13,223 nt of DNA, from positions 1 through 13,223 of the forward strand of contig JAAENB010000793.1 in assembly GCA_024224995.1 (NCBI GenBank), written 5' to 3'. How positions within the stretch are numbered: the stretch's first letter is position 1; each line of letters starts with the position of its first letter. Below the pieces are notes generated by a model. The model saw only the letters and a program-made list of their open reading frames with translations, was not told where the DNA came from and searched no databases. Both the position numbers and the translations under genes were made by a program. Source of the DNA: a bacterium. Its GTDB lineage: Bacteria > Spirochaetota > UBA4802 > UBA5550. Of the stretch, positions 1 through 5,502 are shown piece after piece.

Positions 1-1
1 G

Positions 2-151
2 ATCAAGGCTTCAACAGCGTCACTATTGACCTATTTTGAAGTAATAAGCGCCCTCTTCTTCGCGGTACTCTTTTTTGATGAAACAATAACCTGGAATATG
101 CTAGCGGGCGGCTCCCTTATTATTATCGCGGCCATTTCCATTAGAGATTAA
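2..151 (+). CDS. EamA/DMT-family permease, C-terminal fragment
   Basis: This is an open frame running in from the left edge and ending at TAA 149-151, 49 codons visible. The translation starts IKASTASLLTYFEVISALFF and continues with an acidic residue followed by T-I-T-W and a Gly-Gly hydrophobic segment. This is the usual last two membrane helices of drug/metabolite transporter (EamA) proteins, where the pattern is roughly K-A-S-x-A-S-L-x-x-Y-x-E-P-x-x-A then F-x-E-x-x-x-W-x-x-x-x-G. Such proteins are inner-membrane permeases exporting metabolites or amino acids; the substrate cannot be told from this fragment. The start lies outside the window. Family assignment is by pattern recognition on a short piece, so moderate confidence. 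Confidence 0.72.
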   Translation: MKASTASLLTYFEVISALFFAVLFFDETITWNMLAGGSLIIIAAISIRD

Positions 152-152
152 A

Positions 153-167
153 CCCCTGGCAGGGGTG
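153..167. other. short GC hairpin after the permease stop
   Basis: ACCCCTGGCAGGGGT is a compact inverted repeat directly after the permease stop codon. It is not followed by a T-run (next bases are ggcactctc), so it is not a classic intrinsic terminator. It could protect the 3' end of the permease mRNA. Function not known. Confidence 0.4.
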
Positions 168-175
168 GCACTCTC

Positions 176-192
176 TAAAAGAGCTCTGAGGT
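176..192 (+). repeat. 17-bp dispersed motif, copy A
   Basis: TAAAAGAGCTCTGAGGT. The exact reverse complement is present at 1449-1465 (copy B). Bases 178-194 match 1506-1522 (copy C) exactly over 17 bp. Similarity to copy C goes further on both sides (CACTCT upstream, GTGA plus A-rich downstream). The core AGAGCTCT is itself palindromic. Role unknown. Confidence 0.8.
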
Positions 193-226
193 GAAAAAAC
201 CAAAAAAAAATGGCTACACAAAAATA

Positions 227-256
227 TTGCTAAACATTATTATACTAACATACGAT
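227..256 (+). promoter_or_regulatory. candidate promoter for the FlgM-like gene
   Basis: Two readings overlap in this AT-rich stretch. One is a sigma-70 type: TTGCTA (227-232), 18-bp spacer, TACGAT (251-256). The other is sigma-28-like: TAAA (231-234), 16 bp, then TACGATAC, which keeps the CGATA core of the FliA -10 box but has a spacer one base longer than usual. The rest of the 152-337 gap is copy A and AT-rich sequence. Neither reading is certain. Confidence 0.35.
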
Positions 257-337
257 ACTATTTATATAAAATAAAGAAAATTAAAGAATAACAAATAGCG
301 TTTGTTGAACCGCTATTAAAGAAAAAGGAGTACGATT

Positions 338-649
338 ATGAAAGTCTATAATTTTGTGAACCAGCAGCCATATAACAAAGAATTACATACAGGCTACGGC
401 TCTATTCATTCGGGTTCCGCTCTGAAGAAGGCCAGCGGCGGTGAAGATATGGTAGAAATATCGGCCGAAGCCCTGCAAAAATATGAGCAGGCTAAAATCT
501 TTGCTCTTGATGAAAAAAGAGAAGAAAAGCGGCTCGTGGAGCTGGCATGGGATACCATCCGGAAACTCGATGATTCGGAGAGTACTGATGAAGACGCGAC
601 AGAGATTCTGGCCGCGCTTCTCTTCCCGGAGGAATCAACCGAGAAATAA
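338..649 (+). CDS. small FlgM-like protein (possible anti-sigma-28 factor)
   Basis: 103 residues, start chosen at ATG 338 because AAGGAG (325-330) lies 7 bases upstream. The protein is hydrophilic with no signal peptide or membrane segment, so cytoplasmic (or exported through the flagellum if it is FlgM). Around residues 37-52 it reads D-M-V-E-I-S-A-E-A-L-Q-K-Y-E-Q-A, like the V-x-I-S-x-x-A segment in the middle of FlgM. The C-terminal half (residues 58-96) is helical, with R-E-E-K-R-L-V-E-L-A-W-D-T-I-R and then A-T-E-I-L-A-A-L-L, resembling the sigma-binding helices of FlgM. Length matches the family (about 90-105). FlgM binds FliA and blocks flagellar late-gene transcription. The Gly-Tyr-basic motif typical before the last helix is missing, so this is a family suggestion only. 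It is monocistronic, closed by the terminator at 689. Confidence 0.45.
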   Translation: MKVYNFVNQQPYNKELHTGYGSIHSGSALKKASGGEDMVEISAEALQKYEQAKIFALDEKREEKRLVELAWDTIRKLDDSESTDEDATEILAALLFPEESTEK

Positions 650-688
650 ACCCGGTACCACAACCTCCCGGTACCATACCCTCCCTTG

Positions 689-714
689 AAAGCGGCGTTC
701 GCAACGCCGCTTTT
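689..714 (+). terminator. rho-independent terminator after the FlgM-like gene
   Basis: Perfect 11-bp stem AAAGCGGCGTT / AACGCCGCTTT with loop CGC, ending in TTTT. It lies 39 bases after the stop codon. Its short T tail makes it mainly a plus-strand terminator; it may also stop reads from the convergent TetR gene. Confidence 0.85.
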
Positions 715-789
715 GGCGGGGAGCCTATTGCGTCTTTTTTATAACTTATCCGCAACGCACATAAGAAAAAAACCGCGCCATAGTTTCAT

Positions 790-1392
790 CTATTTTTTCC
801 GGATGGCATCAAAAATGAGAGTAGAGAGGTCATTGGCCAGAGGTTCCACATCAATAGGTTTATTAAAAATGATAGGATTTAAGCATGAACGGTCTATCCC
901 GCCCAATATTACATGCCGCATTACCAGGGGCGGGATATCGTCCCTGAGCTCTCCGCTTTCAACCCCTTCCTCAATAATAGAAAAAATAAGCTGCCCGTAT
1001 TTCTTAAAGGTCTGGTACGAATTGCTCTCATAATAATCGTATGAGCTGCTTACTTCCAGGAGAACAACCCTGGCAATTACCCGGTCGATATTATATGCCT
1101 GTATATATATGGAAATAAAATGCCGCAGCTTATTCATGGACCCATGCATATCTTTTAGATCATTAATCACTATATCAAATGATTTTTCCAGGTACTCCTG
1201 CAGTAATTCATGCAGCAGGTCACGCTTGTCCCTGAAATATTTATATATTAAGGGCTCGGTCACTCCTGCGGTGCGGGCTATGTCGGCGATTTTTATTGAA
1301 CTAAAATCCTTCGTTTCCAGCAGCGTTCGCAGCGCCTTTACGATCTTTACCCGCCCCGGCGGATGCGGCTTATTGTTTTCTGTCCCACTCAT
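790..1392 (-). CDS. TetR/AcrR-family transcriptional repressor
   Basis: 200 residues, normal TetR length. The N-terminal DNA-binding domain covers about residues 14-62: K-I-V-K-A-L-R-T-L-L, then F-S-S-I-K-I-A-D-I-A-R-T-A-G-V-T-E-P-L-I-Y-K-Y-F (30-53), the standard TetR helix-turn-helix, followed by R-D-K-R-D-L-L. The remaining ~135 residues are the helical ligand-binding and dimer domain, variable in this family, so the ligand cannot be read. It is divergent from the acyl-CoA synthetase gene. The intervening 261 bp contains repeated palindromic sites near the synthetase promoter, so it most likely represses the synthetase and is relieved by an acyl-CoA or organic acid (inference). Start ATG at 1392-1390 has only a weak GAAAG upstream. 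The next residues are acidic and basic and the HTH begins at the usual distance, so the start is reasonable. Confidence 0.93.
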   Translation of the reverse strand: MSGTENNKPHPPGRVKIVKALRTLLETKDFSSIKIADIARTAGVTEPLIYKYFRDKRDLLHELLQEYLEKSFDIVINDLKDMHGSMNKLRHFISIYIQAYNIDRVIARVVLLEVSSSYDYYESNSYQTFKKYGQLIFSIIEEGVESGELRDDIPPLVMRHVILGGIDRSCLNPIIFNKPIDVEPLANDLSTLIFDAIRKK

Positions 1393-1448
1393 TGTTATTT
1401 TCTTTCAAATATAAAATATTATGTAAAGTCTTTTTTTTGCCTGGCGGG

Positions 1449-1465
1449 ACCTCAGAGCTCTTTTA
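1449..1465 (-). repeat. 17-bp dispersed motif, copy B (inverted)
   Basis: ACCTCAGAGCTCTTTTA, exact reverse complement of copy A at 176-192. With copy C at 1503-1520 it forms an inverted repeat of about 18 bp with one unpaired base. It lies in the TetR-synthetase intergenic region, on the TetR side. Confidence 0.8.
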
Positions 1466-1505
1466 TAGAGCTTTCCTCTGCGACAAAAGCCCCTATGACT
1501 CTTAT

Positions 1506-1522
1506 AAAGAGCTCTGAGGTGA
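1506..1522 (+). repeat. 17-bp dispersed motif, copy C
   Basis: AAAGAGCTCTGAGGTGA, identical to 178-194. It is preceded by GACTCTTAT and followed by an A-rich run, as in copy A. It lies just upstream of the first GGTTAGT operator-like site. Confidence 0.8.
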
Positions 1523-1542
1523 TAAAAATGAAAAAAAATCCA

Positions 1543-1627
1543 GGTTAGTAAAATTAATTCATTTTGCACTTGACGAAGTGAATAAAATTAACTAACTTAT
1601 AGAAAAGGTTAGTAAAATTAACTAACC
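1543..1627. promoter_or_regulatory. three operator-like sites, probable TetR binding
   Basis: Site 3 (1607-1627) is a near-perfect palindrome, GGTTAGT-N7-ACTAACC. Site 1 (1543-1557) repeats its left 15 bases exactly (GGTTAGTAAAATTAA). Site 2 (1583-1596) repeats its right 14 bases exactly (TAAAATTAACTAAC), 30 bp before the same bases in site 3, so nearly on the same face of the helix. The TTAGTN..ACTAA type of palindrome is typical of TetR-family operators. Sites 2 and 3 would cover the -10 region and start point of the synthetase promoter. The divergent TetR gene is the natural candidate to bind here; the binding itself is inferred. Confidence 0.7.
1570..1598 (+). promoter_or_regulatory. candidate promoter for the acyl-CoA synthetase
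   Basis: TTGACG (1570-1575), 17-bp spacer, TAACTT (1593-1598). The -35 is good and the -10 is weak; TTATAG a few bases further is an alternative -10 with too long a spacer. The spacer and -10 lie in operator-like site 2 and the expected start point lies beside site 3. Confidence 0.45.
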
Positions 1628-1653
1628 AACATCGAGGAAACAGGAGTATTTAT

Positions 1654-3831
1654 ATGGAAAAATTTTTTAATCCGAAATCAATGGTCATTTTTGGTCTTTC
1701 TGAAAAAGATACTAATATACCGGGATATATACTGGATAACTGCGTTCGCTGGGGCTACAAAGGAAGAATATTCGGCGTTACCCCGGGTGCAAGCGGTGAG
1801 GCTGTCCAGGGAGTTACTGTATACGGCAGTTTGAGTGACCTGCCCATAATTCCGGAACTCGCGGTGCTGCTTATTCCGGCCAAATTTGTTCCAATAGCCA
1901 TGGAAGAATGCGGCAAGCTGGGAATTAAGCGGGTTGCTGTTCTGGCAGGCGGCTTTAATGAATCCGGTGAAGACGGTGAAGGCCGGGCTGAAGAAATTAA
2001 AAAAATCGCTGCCAAATACGATATCCGTTTTATTGGTCCTAACGGCCTGGCAATCTCCGATACCTACAGCGGTGTTTGCCTTCCTTTCATTCCCATGCAA
2101 AAGATCCCGCAAGGCGGATTTTCTCTCATTTCTCAAAGCGGCGGCCTGGGACTGGTGCTCTGGACCATGATCATTGATGAGAACCTGGGAATGGCCAAGT
2201 TTGCCAGCATTGGAAATAAACTGAATATTGATGAATGCGATATGCTGGAATACTTTGGACGGGACCCTCAAACGAAAGTTATCGGCCTGTATCTTGAGAG
2301 CATTAAAGATGGTGAACGTTTGGTGAAAGTTGCTCAAAAAATTAATAAGCCCATAATTGCCCTTAAAGCAAACACTTCCCATGCCGGCAGCAGGGCTGCA
2401 ATGAGCCATACCGCTTCCATGAGTAATAACGATGAAATTGTTGACGCGGCTTTTGAACGGGCGGGCATTGTCCGGATTGACCATGTTTCGGACTTTGTTT
2501 CCATTGCGAAAGCATTTAATCTTCCTCCCATGCGGGGCAACAGGCTTATGGTGATGACTCCCGGCGGCGGTTCCGCTGTTATAATGGCCGATCTTTGTGA
2601 AAAGTACGGCTTTGAATTTGCCGATCCCGGTGAGGCATTCTATGAAAAATTGAACGACTATACCAACGCGGGCGGAATCATTAAATTCTCAAATCCTCTC
2701 GATATGGGAGATATTTACAACACTAAAAAATACCCGGTGATTTTTCATGATGTCCTGAATAGCGACAATGTAGACGGCGCCATATATGGGCACGCCCTCC
2801 CCACCCTTGCTCCGGGTGACAGTATTTTCAGGAGACTTTTTTATACTGATATATCAAACCAGACAATAGGAGCAATGCTCTCTTCAGGAAAACCGCTTGG
2901 GGTGTGTATAACAGCGCCGGTAAAATCATTGCGTAAAATGAAACAGAATCTCGACTATCCCCTGTATGAACGGTCCGAAGACTTGATCAAAGCGCTCCGG
3001 GTACAGTCTGATTATTACTGCAAGCAGGATAAAAAACAGCTCGAAGGAACACCGGAAGAAATATCCCTTCCCGGCTCTTTTAATACTTCGGGAGTACAAA
3101 ACCGGGCCGCCCTGCTAAACGGAAATATCGGTGAAGAAATGCTCGATCTGGTTAGCGACTGTGGTATCAAAACCGCGCAATCAACTATCGCAACCACTGC
3201 GGATGAAGCTGCCGCGCAGGCCGGCAAAATGGGGTATCCCGTTGTAATGAAAATTGTTTCCCCTGATGTTCTGCACAAAAGCGATGCCGGTGGTGTTATG
3301 ATTGGCCTTAACAACGAAGAGGAAGTCCGCTCTGCCTTTGATACCATTACGAATAATATTCGCGCGTACAATAATGAAGCCCGCTTCGAAGGGATTCGCG
3401 TAATGGAAATGGCACCCGGCGGTACGGACATGTTTATTGGCGCCATGCGTGACGAAGCCTTTGGCCCTGTTGTTGTTTTTGGATACGGCGGTATCTATAC
3501 CGAGATATTTAAAGATATTGAACGGGTTCTCTGTCCCGCTCCCCGTGCCGAAATCAAGGCGAAACTGGAAAAGCTCAAGTGCTTTGAAATCCTTAAAGGT
3601 GCCCGCGGCCAAAAACAAGCAGACATTGACTCCCTTGTTGATGTTATCGAACGGATCTCTCATCTCATGGCTCTCTGCCCTGAAATTAAAGAACTGGATC
3701 TCAACCCGGTCCGGGTCTTCGAGAACGGCATGGGCGCAATGGCCTTAGACGCCAGGGCAAAAATAATCCCGGCAGAAAAAGGTTCCTTCAAGAAAGAAAC
3801 GGTAACTAAAAACGAAGCAGTCTGCTGTTAA
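1654..3831 (+). CDS. acyl-CoA synthetase, NDP-forming (acetate--CoA ligase type, alpha-beta fusion)
   Basis: 725 residues, the usual size of fused ADP-forming acyl-CoA synthetases, which convert acyl-CoA + ADP + Pi to acid + CoA + ATP, or the reverse. Start at ATG 1654 has AGGAG 7 bases upstream. Order: CoA-binding Rossmann domain (about 1-135, with I-G-P-N-G at 127-131); ligase-CoA domain (about 150-455, S-Q-S-G-G at 160-164); ATP-grasp domain (about 490-705). The phospho-histidine is most likely His252 in A-M-S-H-T-A-S, and Glu215 in Y-L-E fits the stabilising Glu. In the ATP-grasp part, L-H-K-S-D-A-G-G-V (540-548) holds the second conserved His (541). G-P-V-V-V-F-G-Y-G-G (604-613) and E-L-D-L-N-P-V (680-686) are the nucleotide/metal segments. 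The typical S-S-H-T-G core reads M-S-H-T-A here. All key residues are present, so it is probably active. Soluble and cytoplasmic. It stands alone behind a TetR-controlled promoter. Substrate (acetate, branched or aryl acids, longer acyl) is unknown. Confidence 0.93.
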   Translation: MEKFFNPKSMVIFGLSEKDTNIPGYILDNCVRWGYKGRIFGVTPGASGEAVQGVTVYGSLSDLPIIPELAVLLIPAKFVPIAMEECGKLGIKRVAVLAGGFNESGEDGEGRAEEIKKIAAKYDIRFIGPNGLAISDTYSGVCLPFIPMQKIPQGGFSLISQSGGLGLVLWTMIIDENLGMAKFASIGNKLNIDECDMLEYFGRDPQTKVIGLYLESIKDGERLVKVAQKINKPIIALKANTSHAGSRAAMSHTASMSNNDEIVDAAFERAGIVRIDHVSDFVSIAKAFNLPPMRGNRLMVMTPGGGSAVIMADLCEKYGFEFADPGEAFYEKLNDYTNAGGIIKFSNPLDMGDIYNTKKYPVIFHDVLNSDNVDGAIYGHALPTLAPGDSIFRRLFYTDISNQTIGAMLSSGKPLGVCITAPVKSLRKMKQNLDYPLYERSEDLIKALRVQSDYYCKQDKKQLEGTPEEISLPGSFNTSGVQNRAALLNGNIGEEMLDLVSDCGIKTAQSTIATTADEAAAQAGKMGYPVVMKIVSPDVLHKSDAGGVMIGLNNEEEVRSAFDTITNNIRAYNNEARFEGIRVMEMAPGGTDMFIGAMRDEAFGPVVVFGYGGIYTEIFKDIERVLCPAPRAEIKAKLEKLKCFEILKGARGQKQADIDSLVDVIERISHLMALCPEIKELDLNPVRVFENGMGAMALDARAKIIPAEKGSFKKETVTKNEAVCC

Positions 3832-3922
3832 GAAAAAAAAGGAAAGGAAGAAAGAAAAAACATCAGTCCGATAAAACTCTAAACGGGTTCTATTGGTTAT
3901 ACAAGATCCCGCCGCAATAAAC

Positions 3923-3964
3923 AAAAATCCCCCGGCCCTTCCCAAAGGGTCCCGGGGGATTTTC
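3923..3964. terminator. bidirectional rho-independent terminator
   Basis: AAAAATCCCCCGG pairs with CCGGGGGATTTT, and the inner part (CCCTT ccc AAAGGG) also pairs. Followed by T-rich sequence on both strands. It lies between the convergent synthetase (ends 3831) and lipoprotein (ends 3998) and probably serves both. The 3832-3922 stretch before it holds a 30-base purine run and nothing else recognisable. Confidence 0.9.
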
Positions 3965-3997
3965 TTTCACCTTTCACCTTGCACCTTGTTCCTGTTT

Positions 3998-5314
3998 CTA
4001 ATACTGTGAAGAAGAAACGCTCAGGTCATAGATCGTTGCGCTGGTGTCGGTAACCACTACCGCGGTATCGCTGAGTGCTGCGGTTGAATCCATTGTAGTA
4101 AGAGATGCTGAAGATCCGGAAGCGCTGGTATTTGTAACGCTAAAATTTGCTCCCGGGATATGCCCGTCTGCCCGAATACTGAGAAGCGCGGGTCTTGTTC
4201 CGCCGTTTGTTCCGGCTAAGAGGTAGCCAACACTGCTTTCCTGTACTTCATAAATTCCTGAAATTGCTTCCTGGCATGATTTCTGCCATACAACACTGCC
4301 GCTTGCGCTCATCTTTATTGCCCATCCGTCGCTTCCGGCTTCGCCGCCTACAAGATAGTTTCCGTCTCCTGCTGCAGTAACCGCGTAAGCCACATCACCA
4401 TCATTGCCGCTGTCATAGAGTTTGTTCCAGGATGCGTTTCCGGAAGCGTCCAGTTTAATAACCAGGACATCGGATACGGACCTGCTGCCGTTCCAGTATG
4501 AGTGAGCTCCTGCTGCAAGGTATCCGCCATTACCGTCTGTAATTATCGCGTTTAAAACAGTAAATCTTTCAGCTTTACCATACTGCTTCTTCCACAGTGC
4601 GGAACCGTCTAATCCTACTTTTAATACAAACCCGTCCCAATACCCGATCTTGTCTTCATTGTCACCGGTTTTCCCTGCTACAACATATCCGTCAGCAGCT
4701 TCTATAACACTGTTTGCCATAAGAGCTTTCTGCCATTCTACAGCTCCTGTGCTGCTCAGTTTTATTAAAGGATACCCGGTAACAAGAAATCCTCCGTCCG
4801 ATGTCCGGATGAGATCTTTTCCACCAGACCAGTGGCTTTCGCTCCCGTAAGCTTTTTCCCATTCAACAAAACCGGCAGAATCAAGTTTTACAACCCAGAC
4901 ATGCTGCGCGATTCCGTTTTCATCAACAACTCCCCATGAATTTGTTATTGCCGTAAAAGCATAACCGCCGTCGTCTGTTTCAATTATAGTCATTTCATAG
5001 TCACTGACCATCTCCATTCCCTGGCCCCGGAATTCTTTCTGCCATACGGTATTTCCTTCGGAATTGGTTTTGATTACAAAAATGTCACTCATGTCAACAA
5101 CATGATCCTCTTTTCGCTGCATTGAGCCGGCTGCTAAATAGCCGCCGTCTGTTGTTGCGGCACCGGTACGGCCGTAATGAAAATTCGCTTCGCTTATTGT
5201 ATAATTTTTTGCCCAGTAGTTTGGGTCCCGCTCTTCCTGATCACATGCTGTGGTTAAAAAAGATACTGCCATTATAAAACTCATAAATAGAAAACCAAAT
5301 TTGTTAGACTTCAT
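3998..5314 (-). CDS. lipoprotein with seven DGGY repeats, predicted beta-propeller
   Basis: 438 residues. The N-terminus is a lipoprotein signal: K-S-N-K then a hydrophobic stretch to L20-T-T-A-C24. The lipobox is looser than the L-x-G/A-C standard because -3 is Thr, as often seen in spirochaetes. After C24 comes D-Q-E-E-R-D. The body is a sevenfold repeat. The first part of each repeat ends in a D-G-G-Y-L-x-A-G-like turn, near residues 55-63, 114-122, 172-180, 206-214, 261-269, 316-324 and 361-368. The second part is V-I-K-L-D-x-x-G-x-x-x-W-x-K, near 79-93, 140-154, 183-196, 229-243, 284-298 and 331-345; the seventh copy (376-388) is degenerate. Seven such units suit a seven-bladed propeller, likely in the periplasm or at the surface. 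Residues 390-438 are a Ser/Thr-rich tail. GAGGAA (5328-5323) lies 8 bases before ATG. Binding partner unknown. Confidence 0.8.
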   Translation of the reverse strand: MKSNKFGFLFMSFIMAVSFLTTACDQEERDPNYWAKNYTISEANFHYGRTGAATTDGGYLAAGSMQRKEDHVVDMSDIFVIKTNSEGNTVWQKEFRGQGMEMVSDYEMTIIETDDGGYAFTAITNSWGVVDENGIAQHVWVVKLDSAGFVEWEKAYGSESHWSGGKDLIRTSDGGFLVTGYPLIKLSSTGAVEWQKALMANSVIEAADGYVVAGKTGDNEDKIGYWDGFVLKVGLDGSALWKKQYGKAERFTVLNAIITDGNGGYLAAGAHSYWNGSRSVSDVLVIKLDASGNASWNKLYDSGNDGDVAYAVTAAGDGNYLVGGEAGSDGWAIKMSASGSVVWQKSCQEAISGIYEVQESSVGYLLAGTNGGTRPALLSIRADGHIPGANFSVTNTSASGSSASLTTMDSTAALSDTAVVVTDTSATIYDLSVSSSQY

Positions 5315-5404
5315 AGACGTTGTTCCTCATTTTTTATTTAAAGATTTTTGAGAAGTTATGGAGATTTGAGCAGCTGCTTCATTTGTTCTTTTAACTTCAA
5401 CAAT

Positions 5405-5433
5405 AATATAGTGATATATAAACAGAACGTCAA
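5405..5433 (-). promoter_or_regulatory. sigma-70-type promoter for the lipoprotein gene
   Basis: Reading the minus strand: TTGACG (5433-5428), exactly 17 bp, TATATT (5410-5405). The predicted start is near 5398, giving an 84-base 5' leader before ATG 5314. Confidence 0.75.
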
Positions 5434-5452
5434 GCGCTGTACAACAAAAAAC

Positions 5453-5477
5453 AAAAAAAGTACAAACCGGCTGTACT
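5453..5477 (-). terminator. rho-independent terminator after the histidine kinase
   Basis: On the minus strand, AGTACA, 7-base loop GCCGGTT, TGTACT, then a run of T (5459-5453). It lies 25 bases past the kinase stop codon and upstream of the lipoprotein promoter, so it separates the two units. The stem is short (6 bp), so termination may be incomplete. Confidence 0.65.
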
Positions 5478-5502
5478 GTTAACTATTTTTATTTTTATAT
5501 GG

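Noticed and set aside
651..676. CCCGGTACCA repeated at 651 and 667 (16-bp period) as a regulatory array
   Set aside because: It lies after a stop codon and just before a terminator, and the palindromic KpnI-like core is easily repeated by chance; not linked to the 9705 repeats.
752..789. GC core then T-run on the minus strand after the TetR gene as its terminator
   Set aside because: The stem (AAAC/GTTT with a 9-base loop) is too weak to call, although a T-run is present.
176..1465. Region bracketed by 17-bp inverted repeats as a transposon or insertion sequence
   Set aside because: No transposase or integrase is encoded inside, and no clear target duplication is seen outside the repeats; kept only as a repeat observation.
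1449..1520. Large inverted repeat B/C as a terminator of the TetR or synthetase region
   Set aside because: No T-run follows on either strand and it sits in a promoter-bearing divergent region, before both gene starts.
1678..2484. 268-residue minus-strand open frame inside the synthetase gene
   Set aside because: Antisense shadow of a well-supported gene with all family motifs on the plus strand; the translation resembles no family known to me.
3832..3861. 30-base homopurine run after the synthetase stop
   Set aside because: Contains AGGA-like boxes but no ATG or other start within reach giving a sensible ORF; probably 3' untranslated sequence.
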